54,332 bases of DNA from a virus. Every line of letters starts with the position of its first letter. Within the stretch, counting starts at the first letter, position 1. The notes under the pieces are model-generated. The model was given only the letters and a program-made list of their open reading frames with translations, was not told the DNA's origin and made no database searches. The DNA lies in the IMG/VR virus record IMGVR_UViG_3300033153_003825, positions 1 through 54,332 of that record; one strand, written 5' to 3'. Below are positions 32,649 through 41,805 of this stretch, in pieces. The position numbers were made by a program, and so were the translations under genes.

Positions 32649-35236
32649 GCATAGATCGCATCAAACCGGCACCTTGGGACGTTCAGGCGGCTCTTGTGAG
32701 CCCTGCTTTTCGTGAACTCCGATACCACATTCGTAATGAGTGGATGATGTGGGAGGCTGGCGGAAAGAAGTGCTTCGATACTGGCTATGCCAAAGAAGAT
32801 GGGGTGTTCGGGGCTAATGTTCCATTGTGGGACACCGGACCTTACGGGTGTTGCTTGGATTTCCGGGATATTTCGGGGACAGCCTACACGGTGGATATTC
32901 CCAGCTACACGCCGGATCAACAAGGTTCGTGTGAGGTTTTGTATCTTCACCGAAATTCCTCCCGCCAGAGACTTTTAGGCTCTGGAGACGCTTTTGAGCT
33001 TCATCTTAGATGGGTAGATCCAAACAGTATTCATAACGAGTTCTTCCAGGGGGCTTCTGATGTAACGTCTGCATTCGGTGTTGCCATTGGTAATTGGTAT
33101 CACATCGTTTCTACCTGGGACTATGGGACCGGGGCGGCAAAAATCTACATCAATGGGGTCCTCAAAAACACCACCGCTTTTGCAGATGACATACCCGGAA
33201 CTGCTACCTTACAATTAGGGTTCCGCACCGGGAGTGCGTCCACCCTGGAGTTCCGGGGCAAGATGTCTTATGTCCGGTTTTATGATAAGCCGCTAACAGA
33301 TAGTGAGGCCCTACTTCTTTATGAAAACCCCTTCGGCCCGATCACCCGCGCCAGGGTGTTCCCGGTCAAGTATCAGGCACCACAGACGCGCATCCTCAGA
33401 CCGGGGCCAGTGGATCTGATTAAGCCAGCCCCTTGGGACGTGCAGGCGGGGCTAGTGGGAAAGGAATGGGGTTGGTTCTGGGAAGATATCGGTGCCTTTC
33501 TCCCATTCTGGGAGGGAGTAGGAAAGCCTGTTGATGTGGCCCGTGGTATCATTACCACATTCAATACGGGTGACGGGGCGGCACCTATTTGGGATCAGGA
33601 TGGAATGGGGCGGCGACTTACGGCAGACGCTATTGGCTCGGAAGTTGACCTAGATCAAACCCTCACGGACATCGTAGGCGATGATGATTTTTTCATCGCT
33701 GCTTTGTGGTCGCCATCCACTCAACTTACTTCAATGGTTGTGTCGTCTGGTCTTGACCTCACACATAACCTTGGCATGGATCGTGGAGCTACTGGCAACA
33801 TCTTCGCTCGGGCTTTTGGCAACCAGGTCCAGAACGCAGGAAGTTTTTATGTAGCTGGCGATATACTTTTAGCTGTGATGTCAACCGCCGGTCAGGGAGG
33901 GGCTCTCACTTTGGAGTGCCGGAACCTGACAACTGGGGCACGGTCCCGAAACACCGGCACGGCTGGCACAACGGTCCCGTCTGGAGTTGCGCGGGTATTC
34001 CGTAGGGCTGCCAACACCTACGAGATGCAAGGCTCGGTATATTGGGTGGCTCTGGGTAGAGGTCTTCCAACGAATGACGCCCTTACCGTCTTTGTCGATC
34101 AACTTGCCAGTGACCCCTTCGGCCCCTTCCGTCAGGCTCGCTCCATCCCGGTCCCCAAGGTTGAGCCAACCACCCGTATCCTGCGGCCAGCGGTGAATGA
34201 TGGGATTAAACCGGCTGAGTGGGATGTGCAGGCGGGGCTGGTTGATCTGGAGTATCGGAAACTTCATGATGGCCTGATTCTGGGGGTGCCTTTCTGGGGC
34301 AGCCATGTTAAGGACGGTGGGACCCTTGAAGACATAAGCCAGTTTCAACGTATTTTGACGATAGATAATTCATTGTCCGGGTTAGCTATTACAGACACCC
34401 CTTCGGGGCGAGCCGTTCAATTCAGTGGTGACGATACAAATGACCGGATAGGTTTGGGCTCCATCCCGTCTACCGATCCGCTGTCTTTGTCTGGGACCTC
34501 TGCGGCCACAATAGCCTTTTGGGTTCGGCCGAATGCGTTTGGTTCCTGGCCTGGTGGGTCTATTAGAGTAATCGACAAATCCAATGGGGCTGGGACGGCT
34601 AATGGCTGGGCGGCTGCGATGTATAACTCTGGGTCGGCTCGCTACGTCCTTTTGGTGGAAAACTCCGGGTCGGAATTTTGGGAAGGGTGGTTAATTGACT
34701 CTTTCCTGGATGATTGGCACTTCTATTTGTTCCGCTGGGCTGGAACGGATATTGAGTGTTTCGTAGATGGCAAAGACCAGGGGTCGCCTGACGCAACCTT
34801 TGGGGCGAGCCCTCCGGGGTTGCCAGCTTCTACGACCACCACCAACGCCGCTATCGGTAACTGGAATCATGAAATTGACAAAAACTTCTCTGGGGACATG
34901 GGGACGGTTTATGTTTGGGATCGTGCCCTTAGTGACAGTGAAATCCAAGCCCTCGCCACCGACCCCTTCGGCCTCATCCGTCGCGCCCGATCCATTCCGG
35001 TGCCTGCGCCTACTGTCACGGTTTCGGACCTGGAGCAGACGCTTGAGGGCTTCCGTTGGCGGAATGACGACGGTTCCGAGAGTGCGGCGACGTGGGCTCA
35101 AGTGCAGGATGCGTACCATACGATTGGCGTTGACGGGGAAACCCGACTTCGCATCGTACTCCAGGCACCCGAAGGCGGACAGCTCCAATTAGATTGTGCG
35201 AAAGACGGCACCGAAGATTGGTTCAAGGTGGACTGA
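32645..35236 (+). CDS. fibre protein with three LamG-like modules
   Basis: 863 residues from ATG 32645, a 4-base ATGA overlap with the previous gene. Three concanavalin/LamG-like modules start at about 32657, 33403 and 34186, each with IKPAxWDVQAxLV, and end in DPFG/NPFGPxxRARxxPV linkers. Cores show WYHIVSTWDYGTGAAKIYIN and WHFYLFRWAGTDIECFVDGK, typical LamG strands. The last ~70 residues form a different small domain. Likely a receptor-binding fibre recognising surface glycans; ligand unknown. Confidence 0.75.
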   Translation: MSIDRIKPAPWDVQAALVSPAFRELRYHIRNEWMMWEAGGKKCFDTGYAKEDGVFGANVPLWDTGPYGCCLDFRDISGTAYTVDIPSYTPDQQGSCEVLYLHRNSSRQRLLGSGDAFELHLRWVDPNSIHNEFFQGASDVTSAFGVAIGNWYHIVSTWDYGTGAAKIYINGVLKNTTAFADDIPGTATLQLGFRTGSASTLEFRGKMSYVRFYDKPLTDSEALLLYENPFGPITRARVFPVKYQAPQTRILRPGPVDLIKPAPWDVQAGLVGKEWGWFWEDIGAFLPFWEGVGKPVDVARGIITTFNTGDGAAPIWDQDGMGRRLTADAIGSEVDLDQTLTDIVGDDDFFIAALWSPSTQLTSMVVSSGLDLTHNLGMDRGATGNIFARAFGNQVQNAGSFYVAGDILLAVMSTAGQGGALTLECRNLTTGARSRNTGTAGTTVPSGVARVFRRAANTYEMQGSVYWVALGRGLPTNDALTVFVDQLASDPFGPFRQARSIPVPKVEPTTRILRPAVNDGIKPAEWDVQAGLVDLEYRKLHDGLILGVPFWGSHVKDGGTLEDISQFQRILTIDNSLSGLAITDTPSGRAVQFSGDDTNDRIGLGSIPSTDPLSLSGTSAATIAFWVRPNAFGSWPGGSIRVIDKSNGAGTANGWAAAMYNSGSARYVLLVENSGSEFWEGWLIDSFLDDWHFYLFRWAGTDIECFVDGKDQGSPDATFGASPPGLPASTTTTNAAIGNWNHEIDKNFSGDMGTVYVWDRALSDSEIQALATDPFGLIRRARSIPVPAPTVTVSDLEQTLEGFRWRNDDGSESAATWAQVQDAYHTIGVDGETRLRIVLQAPEGGQLQLDCAKDGTEDWFKVD

Positions 35237-35239
35237 TCC

Positions 35240-38200
35240 ATGACCCAGTATGCCCGCCCAGATAACGATGACAGCAACCCAGGGGGATGGAGCCCTGCGG
35301 TTGGCGGGACGTTGTATGGCGAACTAGACGAGGTCACACCCAGCGACACGGACTACATCGACGACAATAGCGTGGGCTACTGCGAGGTCGGCCTTTCCAG
35401 CGTCACCGACCCGGCAGTAGGTACCGGCCATGTTGTCAGCTACCACTACCGCCGCACCCCGACCAACCGTGCCATCACCATGCGGGTTTCGCTCTACGAC
35501 GGCACCACGCTCATCGCGGGTCCGTGGTCGCACGTCAATCCTGCTGGCACCTTCACACTGGTTGAACAAACCCTAAGTGAAGCCCAGGCCAATAACGTAT
35601 CGACGGCTGGCTATGCGGGTGCGCTTAAACTTCGTTTTGAGATAACGGCCCTTCAGAACTCACAGGCCCACGCCCAGTTCAGTTGGGCCGAGTTGGCTGT
35701 GCCGGATGCAGGTTCTACGCACAACGCCACCGCAGCCCTGACCTTACCTGCGCTGACCGCCTCCGGTGCAGCGACGTATTCGTCTGGGACAAATGACGCC
35801 ACAGCAAGTCTGACGCTCCCGGCCCTGACCGCTTCGGGGACCGCTACTCACACGGGACCGCCACACAACGCTACGGCCACACTCGTATTAGCCGCGCTCC
35901 TGATGGCGGGGACGGCGACGTTCACGAAGCCTGAGTATCAGGCGACGGGGGCGCAGGACCTACCCGCGCTGACGCTTAGTGCCACGGCGACTCACGTACC
36001 ACCTGACCACGACGCGACGGCCAGCTTAACGCTACCTGCGTTGACGGCTTCGGGGACGGCCACGTTCGTTGACACGCCGACGTTTGACGCAACAGCTTCG
36101 CTTACCCTACCCGCGCTCACGTTGTCGGCCACGGCTACGCATGTCGCGCCGATCGAGCTTTTTGATTCGACGTACATCACGGCGAGCGGTGAAGATACGA
36201 CCGAACAGCTTGCGGCTCCCGATGGTGCCGTCGCCTTCTCTGCTGGTCGGATTCAGGATGACGAGAACCCAGCCGATTCGATTGCCGCGAATGCTACGGG
36301 CTGGACGGAACTGGAATGGGCGATTAAGGCGCGGGAGCCTGCGGCTGGTGAAACGTGGAAGTTCCGATTAAGCCTGGATGGAACGCCTATTACGCTGGAC
36401 GTCACGCCAAAGTTGACGGTCACGGCTGGCTCTACGCACGACGCCACAGCCGCCTTGACGCTCCCAGCCCTGACGGCCTCCGGTACGGCGACCCACGCGA
36501 TTGCGGAGCGCCAAGCCACTGCGTCGTTCACCCTACCAGCCCTGGCCGCTGTGGGGACTGCGACATTCGTGAAGCCGGAGTTCCAGGCAACGGCAGCAGT
36601 CTCTCTGCCCGCGTTGACCGCGTCCGGTACCGCTGAGTTCCCGCACTCTCAGGGTTCAGCCACCCTTGACCTCTCCGCCTTAGCGGCCAGCGGTACGGCC
36701 ACCCACGCGATCGCAGAGCGTCAAGCGACCGCATCTCCGACACTACCTGCGCTCACGGCATCGGGCACGGCAACTTTCGTCAAGCCCGAGTTTCAGGCAA
36801 GCGCATCACTAACCTTACCCGCGCTAGAGGCGACGGGTACGGCAACCTTCGTAAAACCCGAAGTTCAAGCCACGGCGTCCCTGACGCTACCGGCCCTGAC
36901 CGCAACGGGCACCGCGACACACGCGATTTCTCCGTCCAGCGCGACGGCTACACTAGACCTACCTGCCCTGACCGCCTCGGGGACCGCGACCCATGCGATT
37001 GCAGAGAGAAGCGCGACAGCGGCGCTGAACCTTCCGGCCCTAACGGCATCTGGCGCTGCAACACACGCGATCGCCCCGTCTGACGCGACCGCAGCTCTAG
37101 ACCTACCGGCGTTGACTGCGGCGGGGACAGCGACCTTCACGAAGCCCGAAGTCCAAGCCACTGCATCGCTGACGCTGTCTGCGCTCCAGGCATCCGGTAC
37201 CGCTGAGTTCCCACATAGCCAGGGGACGTTCGCTCAGTCGCTACCTGCCCTGACAGCCGCAGGCACGGCGACTCATGTACCCCCAGGCCACGATGCAACG
37301 GCAGCGATAGATTTACCCGCCCTGACGGCATCGGGTACAGCAACCTTTGTGAAGCCGGAGTTCCAGGCGACGGCGAGCTTCGCGCTTCCGGCACTGACAG
37401 CGAGCGGCACGGCTGAGTTCCCGCACTCTCAAGGCACGGCGTCTCTTGCGCTGTCGCCGCTCCAAGCGTCCGGGACTGCGACATTTGTGAAGCCGGAGTT
37501 CCAGGCGGCGGCGTCCCTAACCCTGCCTGCCTTAACTGCGACGGGTACCGCGCAACACCCAGACCAGGCGAGCGCCGCGCTGGCACTACCCGCATTGACC
37601 CTCACGGCGACGGCGACCCATTCGCCGCCGACGTTCAGTGCCACGGCGGGCCTGAGCCTCCCTGCCCTCACCGTTGCAGGGGTGGCCGCGAACTCAACGA
37701 ACGATGCGACGGCCAGCTTGGTACTACCGAGTCTGACCGCTTCGGGCACAGCCTCTCATGTAGTCGCTGACAACGTGGGGCAAGCAAATCTAAACCTCCC
37801 CGCACTGACAGCATCGGGTACGGCGACGTTCCCGCACAGCAAGGGCACGGCCTCGCTTGCGTTGTCCGCTCTGACCGCTTCTGGCACCGCGACGTTCGTG
37901 AAGCCGGAGTATTCTGCGACAGCGGCGGTCGGCCTTCCAGCCCTGACGATGGCCGGGACCGCGCAGCACCCGGACCAGGCCAGCGCAGCCCTTACACTCC
38001 CGGCGCTTACGGCCTCCGGCACAGCTACCCATGTAGCGCCCCAGCATGACGCTTCAGCGTCCGTGGACCTCGCCGCCCTACAGGCATCGGGTACGGCCAC
38101 ATTCGTTAAGCCCGAGTACCAAGCCACCGCGTCGCTCGACCTCCCGGCACTGACCGCCAGCGGTGCAGCAACCTACGTTGAGCCGCCAAGCAACGCCTCA

Positions 38201-38539
38201 GCAGCCTTGGGCCTCCCCGCCCTGACCGCCAGCGGTACGGCGACGTTCACGAAGCCAGAGTTCCAGGCAACGGCGGCGATTACGCTTCCAGCCCTAACTG
38301 CCAGTGGTGAGGGTACACCGCTTTCGGGTGGGACAGCCGTGCTTGCCCTTCCATCCCTGGAGGTGTCCGGTACCGCAGGGTTTGTTCTCAATCCGACACT
38401 GGACGTAGACGCGACTCTAAGGCACAATCTCACGGTGGCGTCCAGTATCGAACATGATTTAGATGTGGACATGGGCGCATCTTTGAAGCATGATTTGAAC
38501 GTGGACGCCGAAATGAGGGACCAAGACGATGACAGCTAA
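35240..38539 (+). CDS. giant short-repeat fibre protein
   Basis: 1099 residues. An N-terminal beta domain (about 1-158) is followed by about 34 repeats of 20-24 residues with consensus ATASLTLPALTASGTATFVKPE. One ~95-residue non-repeat domain interrupts after repeat 6 (about 36140-36430). The end has LRHNLTVASSIEHDLDVDMG-like pseudo-repeats and an acidic tail. Alternating short hydrophobic strands and Gly/Pro turns suggest a beta-solenoid or fibrous shaft. An N-terminal domain plus long shaft fits a tail fibre or surface-coat protein. The overlap with the next gene is 11 bases. Confidence 0.75.
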   Translation: MTQYARPDNDDSNPGGWSPAVGGTLYGELDEVTPSDTDYIDDNSVGYCEVGLSSVTDPAVGTGHVVSYHYRRTPTNRAITMRVSLYDGTTLIAGPWSHVNPAGTFTLVEQTLSEAQANNVSTAGYAGALKLRFEITALQNSQAHAQFSWAELAVPDAGSTHNATAALTLPALTASGAATYSSGTNDATASLTLPALTASGTATHTGPPHNATATLVLAALLMAGTATFTKPEYQATGAQDLPALTLSATATHVPPDHDATASLTLPALTASGTATFVDTPTFDATASLTLPALTLSATATHVAPIELFDSTYITASGEDTTEQLAAPDGAVAFSAGRIQDDENPADSIAANATGWTELEWAIKAREPAAGETWKFRLSLDGTPITLDVTPKLTVTAGSTHDATAALTLPALTASGTATHAIAERQATASFTLPALAAVGTATFVKPEFQATAAVSLPALTASGTAEFPHSQGSATLDLSALAASGTATHAIAERQATASPTLPALTASGTATFVKPEFQASASLTLPALEATGTATFVKPEVQATASLTLPALTATGTATHAISPSSATATLDLPALTASGTATHAIAERSATAALNLPALTASGAATHAIAPSDATAALDLPALTAAGTATFTKPEVQATASLTLSALQASGTAEFPHSQGTFAQSLPALTAAGTATHVPPGHDATAAIDLPALTASGTATFVKPEFQATASFALPALTASGTAEFPHSQGTASLALSPLQASGTATFVKPEFQAAASLTLPALTATGTAQHPDQASAALALPALTLTATATHSPPTFSATAGLSLPALTVAGVAANSTNDATASLVLPSLTASGTASHVVADNVGQANLNLPALTASGTATFPHSKGTASLALSALTASGTATFVKPEYSATAAVGLPALTMAGTAQHPDQASAALTLPALTASGTATHVAPQHDASASVDLAALQASGTATFVKPEYQATASLDLPALTASGAATYVEPPSNASAALGLPALTASGTATFTKPEFQATAAITLPALTASGEGTPLSGGTAVLALPSLEVSGTAGFVLNPTLDVDATLRHNLTVASSIEHDLDVDMGASLKHDLNVDAEMRDQDDDS
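35715..38393 (+). repeat. about 34 tandem 60-72-base coding repeats
   Basis: Protein-level repeats are close to identical (LPALTASGTAT), but the DNA copies use many different synonymous codons for the same residues, for example Thr-Ala-Ser-Gly as accgcctccggt, acggcttcgggg, accgcgtccggt or acggcatcgggc. Linkers alternate among a few types: TFVKPEFQ, THAIAERQ, EFPHSQG, QHPDQAS, THVPPDHD. So amino-acid sequence is conserved while DNA identity between copies is kept low. Confidence 0.8.
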
Positions 38540-38846
38540 CCCACTGACGTTGAAATACAAGTCGGACGGCACCTTAGTCTTGACGGCCAAGTATCTGGAT
38601 GTCAACGATGAATGGCAGGTTCTTACCGGGGCCACGGTCAACGTGACAGTTGTCCGACTCGGAGAGGAGATTGTGGCTGAGTCCACAGCTTTAGAGATTG
38701 GCGACGGAGTCTATGAGTACGACCTGTCCTACGACATCGACGCCGACCCCGAGGACGTGTTGGTTGCTCAGGTCGAGGTGATCTCCGCTGGCGGTGCTCG
38801 CACCTATGCTGAGATTAAGCTAAGGGTCGCGACGGACGAAGATTAA
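38529..38846 (+). CDS. small beta-rich fibre-associated protein
   Basis: 105 residues overlapping the giant fibre gene by 11 bases. An immunoglobulin-like strand pattern runs through: YKSDGTLVLTAKYLD, TVNVTVVRLGE, GVYEYDLSYDIDADP, VAQVEVISAGGARTYAEIK. Such small Ig-like proteins often cap or decorate fibres. It ends one base before the endolysin gene. Confidence 0.6.
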   Translation: MTANPLTLKYKSDGTLVLTAKYLDVNDEWQVLTGATVNVTVVRLGEEIVAESTALEIGDGVYEYDLSYDIDADPEDVLVAQVEVISAGGARTYAEIKLRVATDED

Positions 38847-38847
38847 A

Positions 38848-39321
38848 ATGCCTGTATTCGGTGAGCGGTCCAGAAAGAAACGCGGCACTTGTCATCCGCT
38901 GCTCCAGCACACAGCGGACCTGGCGATTCGGTATTGGGACATCACCCTGATTCATGGCTTCAGGGGTAAGGAGCTTCAGAACGAGCTTGTGGCCCAAGGC
39001 TTCAGCAAGACGCCCTGGCCCACGAGCTTTCACAACCACCTTTCCACAAGTAAAGACGTAGCTGATGGGTTCGCTATGGCTGTGGGCGAACCTTTGTCCT
39101 TGGCCTTTGATTTCGCCCCGTGGTTCCCGACGCTCCCCCATGTCAGATGGAAAAACGGTGATGAGTTTTACCACATGGCTGGCCTGATAATTGGAGTGTC
39201 CAAGAGGTACTTGGAAGACTTTGGATTTCGGCTCAGGTCTGGTACGGACTGGGACAGCGACCAAGACCTCCACGACCAGACGTTTATGGACCTCGGGCAC
39301 CTGGAGCTAAGGCGGTTGTAA
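38848..39321 (+). CDS. endolysin, M15-type peptidase
   Basis: 157 residues. Matches the phage M15/VanY-like L-Ala-D-Glu (or D-Ala) peptidase plan: helical start (CHPLLQHTADLAIRYWDITL), GFSKTPWPTSFHNHLS with His62 (or His64) as first zinc ligand, LAFDFAPW with Asp88 as second, SGTDWDSDQD, and DLGHLEL with His151 ligand and Glu153 nearby. An insertion of about 15-18 residues lies between the first two ligands. It cleaves peptidoglycan cross-links for lysis. No signal peptide, so export would need a holin. Confidence 0.8.
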   Translation: MPVFGERSRKKRGTCHPLLQHTADLAIRYWDITLIHGFRGKELQNELVAQGFSKTPWPTSFHNHLSTSKDVADGFAMAVGEPLSLAFDFAPWFPTLPHVRWKNGDEFYHMAGLIIGVSKRYLEDFGFRLRSGTDWDSDQDLHDQTFMDLGHLELRRL

Positions 39322-40022
39322 TGGATCGGTGGGAAAGGTTCCTGGAGTTGATGCAGCGGCCAGCCTTGCCCGGTGGTAAGCCCATCTTCATAGCCGCTAT
39401 CGCGGCCCTCATGCTCTTGAGCGCGTTCGTCGGCCACCTCTTCGGAAGGGACAGCATTCCCGGTGGAGTTCCCGTAACCGTCATCAGGGAAGTGGCAAGC
39501 GAAGAGATGGAAGGGGAGCTTGAGGACCTCCGACTGGAAAACGAAGGGCTTTTGGCTCGACTAAGAGGTAGGGTCGAAGTCGCTCCAGCCGAAGAGTTGA
39601 TCTTAGACGAACCAATCGAAGGGTGTCCCGAGACGGCCATCACGGAGGTTAGGATCCGACCCTACGGAATGGCAAGCTACACGCGCCTGACCCGACTCGC
39701 ATCTGACAGCATCTCCGTGTTGCCGTTGTACCAATTCTCGTTACTCAAGGACGTGGACATAAGCCGTTGCACCCAGTTTTACTTCAGCGGCGAAACCTTT
39801 GTTTGCGACACCCCCCGCCTCGGCGTCCTAGACCTCTTTCTTTACACAGACCTTGTCTACGACCAAACCCACCCCTTAGCTAACCAGCGGATCCTGGATG
39901 CAGGCGTCGGCCTGAACTGGAGACGCTGGCCTTCCTCTAATTGGTCGCTCGAACTGTCACGAGACATCAATGGATGGTTCGCCTTCGGCATAAAAAGAAA
40001 ATTCAGATTACTCGGTAGGTAG
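39321..40022 (+). CDS. membrane-anchored protein after the endolysin, possible spanin-like
   Basis: 233 residues starting in a one-base overlap with the endolysin stop. A membrane segment at 21-41 (PIFIAAIAALMLLSAFVGHL), a coiled coil at about 54-86, then a Cys-containing beta-rich region. The C-terminal 60 residues have amphipathic strands ending in Phe (DAGVGLNWRRW; SLELSRDI; WFAFGIKRKF), like outer-membrane strands. Following an endolysin, this would fit an envelope-spanning lysis protein, but no known spanin family is recognised. Confidence 0.4.
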   Translation: MDRWERFLELMQRPALPGGKPIFIAAIAALMLLSAFVGHLFGRDSIPGGVPVTVIREVASEEMEGELEDLRLENEGLLARLRGRVEVAPAEELILDEPIEGCPETAITEVRIRPYGMASYTRLTRLASDSISVLPLYQFSLLKDVDISRCTQFYFSGETFVCDTPRLGVLDLFLYTDLVYDQTHPLANQRILDAGVGLNWRRWPSSNWSLELSRDINGWFAFGIKRKFRLLGR

Positions 40023-40033
40023 GCCCCGACTAC

Positions 40034-40062
40034 TTGACTTTGTGGTGTTATCCTCTTAACAT
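40034..40062 (+). promoter_or_regulatory. sigma70-like promoter of the replication block
   Basis: TTGACT (40034-40039) is separated by exactly 17 bases from TAACAT (40057-40062). Five of six and four of six bases match the -35 and -10 consensus. It lies in the 76-base gap between the lysis/fibre block and the gene at 40099 and would transcribe the replication genes rightward. Confidence 0.6.
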
Positions 40063-40098
40063 GAGTGCGTTCGCCTGTTCGCCGCACATGGGGGGAAA

Positions 40099-40386
40099 AT
40101 GCTCACCAAGGAAAAGAGGGCGACGAAGACCGTCGCTACCATAAAGAAGTCGGTAAGGTCTGGATTTACGCTGGCCGAAACAATAAGGATGTTGCTTGAC
40201 GAAACCTTCGAGGCCCTCGCCCAGCAAAATGAAATCAACGCAGAAGAGTTCACCATGTGCCTCTTGGACTACCCAGGAAGGAGGATTCCAAAGGTCCGCA
40301 GGATCTTGGCGCGAAAGTTGGGACTCAAACTCTCTGTCATGAATGATTTGATCGACACCTACCGTCGCCACAACACCAGAAAGTAG
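40099..40386 (+). CDS. small basic protein, first gene after the promoter
   Basis: 95 residues. A Lys/Thr/Arg-rich N-terminus (LTKEKRATKTVATIKKSVRS) precedes helices FTLAETIRMLLDETFEALAQ and VRRILARKLGLKLSVMNDLI. The composition fits a small DNA-binding regulator of the replication block. The ribosome site GGGGGG is strong. Unknown family. Confidence 0.6.
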   Translation: MLTKEKRATKTVATIKKSVRSGFTLAETIRMLLDETFEALAQQNEINAEEFTMCLLDYPGRRIPKVRRILARKLGLKLSVMNDLIDTYRRHNTRK

Positions 40387-40393
40387 GGAGAAA

Positions 40394-40675
40394 ATGTGGA
40401 AGCTGCTGCTTCGCTTTGCCGGGTGGATTGTCTCTCGGGAGGGTGGCGTTGTTGTTCCGTCGTCCGACCTGGACCGTTGCGTAAGTGAGATCTACGATTT
40501 GCGGGACTACATGCTTCGTAGTGGCCACATCAATACGGTCGCCGGGAGGAACCCAAAGGCCGTCATCACCATCGACAGGGGGCTCGCCTCCATCCTACTT
40601 GCCCTGAGCGGATCGGAACTACTGACCAAACGTGCCGCTGAAGGGCCACAGGAGGCCCTTAGAAAGGTTTCGTGA
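40394..40675 (+). CDS. hypothetical protein before the exonuclease
   Basis: 93 residues with a GGGAG site. The N-terminal WKLLLRFAGWIVSREGGVVV could be a short membrane-associated or amphipathic helix. The middle DLDRCVSEIYDLRDYMLRSG and a final LLALSGSELLTKRAAEGP are helical. Its stop overlaps the next start. No family recognised. Confidence 0.55.
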   Translation: MWKLLLRFAGWIVSREGGVVVPSSDLDRCVSEIYDLRDYMLRSGHINTVAGRNPKAVITIDRGLASILLALSGSELLTKRAAEGPQEALRKVS

Positions 40676-41805
40676 TGAATGATGCCCAAGTTGTCGCAGA
40701 TCACCCTGCGGGACCTCTAGCGGGCCGTGTCGTAAGGGACGAGAACGGGGACGCGGTGAACCCGATGGTGAATCGCGAGGCATGGAAGCTGGTGCGGCAA
40801 CCATGCCTCGGATCCTCAGACATGCCAGCCATCTTCGGACAGGACGAATACCGGGAGCCGTGGAACATTTGGGACCGGATCGTACTGGGTGACTGGGAGG
40901 ATGCGGAGGGTGGGGACATCCGGCGTGGGGTCAAGCAGGAGAAGGTCGCACGACAGACTTTCGTGGACCGCACGGGGTTGGACGTCTTGGCCCTACCCAT
41001 GGTTCACCACCCGGATAACCCACGCATCGTGACCGATACGGACGGGCTCGTTATTAACCCCGGTGAGAAGAGGTGGCCCGAGGTGGTGAGAGAGTCTGAA
41101 GTGTTGAGTCCCGTCACTAAGTTCAAGGGGCACGGATGGATGGAGTTGAAGGTGCCACGGATTCCAAGATTCTATCGGTTCAAGGAAGAAGGATTGCCCC
41201 GCGCTCACATCATCCAAGCGCAAACTCACGGCCTTGTCACGGGGCTTGATTGGGGTTTCTTCGCCTTCTACACACCCGAGTACGACGAACTTATTGCGTT
41301 CCCGGTCCTGACCGACTGGGTTTTTTGTGATTGGTTGCTGAAGTCGGCAACGGAGTGGCTGGAGTCCTACGTGGACCTGGAGATACGTCCCGAACGTCCC
41401 GCTCCACCTCCTCCGAAGTGGCCTGACCCAATTCCTGGAGAGGCCACGTTGAGGGAGGACGATGAGTGGATGCTTTGGTCTGCCGTGATGATCCAGAAGC
41501 ACTACGATCTCCTGGAGGCCGAAGAGGACAAGAAGGAGACTGAGGAGAAGGTGGTTTCCTTGCTTGGGGAAGGGGACCAACACGTAGCAGGGAACGGCGT
41601 GAAGGTTACGCGGAAGAGTTCCGCATCCCAGCGTCGGACTGACTTTAAGAAATTCAGGGCTGCGTTCAAGATTGCCCAGAAGAGGATGGACCTCCGGGCG
41701 TTGAAGTACTTGGACCCAGACTCGGACGAATTCAAGTACAGCACCGCCACGAGTGAGAAGGTTAAGGTGGTCGTGCTCGCCCCTAACCCGATGGAGGACT
41801 TCTAA
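40672..41805 (+). CDS. YqaJ-type phage recombinase exonuclease
   Basis: 377 residues (GTG at 40672, or ATG 40675). YqaJ/lambda-exonuclease features: LGSSDMPAIFGQDEY near residue 46, RRGVKQEKVARQTFVDRTG with the conserved Glu, VTDTDGLV with the active-site Asp, and MELKVPR as the E-x-K motif. The C-terminal third is a coiled coil and a basic tail. These enzymes resect double-strand ends to create 3' overhangs for annealing-type recombination. The next gene and ssb probably act with it. Confidence 0.8.
   Translation: MMNDAQVVADHPAGPLAGRVVRDENGDAVNPMVNREAWKLVRQPCLGSSDMPAIFGQDEYREPWNIWDRIVLGDWEDAEGGDIRRGVKQEKVARQTFVDRTGLDVLALPMVHHPDNPRIVTDTDGLVINPGEKRWPEVVRESEVLSPVTKFKGHGWMELKVPRIPRFYRFKEEGLPRAHIIQAQTHGLVTGLDWGFFAFYTPEYDELIAFPVLTDWVFCDWLLKSATEWLESYVDLEIRPERPAPPPPKWPDPIPGEATLREDDEWMLWSAVMIQKHYDLLEAEEDKKETEEKVVSLLGEGDQHVAGNGVKVTRKSSASQRRTDFKKFRAAFKIAQKRMDLRALKYLDPDSDEFKYSTATSEKVKVVVLAPNPMEDF

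Noticed and set aside
35715-38393. Possible CRISPR array or satellite DNA because of regular repeats
   Set aside because: Copies are conserved at the protein level but not as DNA, there are no unique spacers, and the frame is continuous over 3.3 kb.
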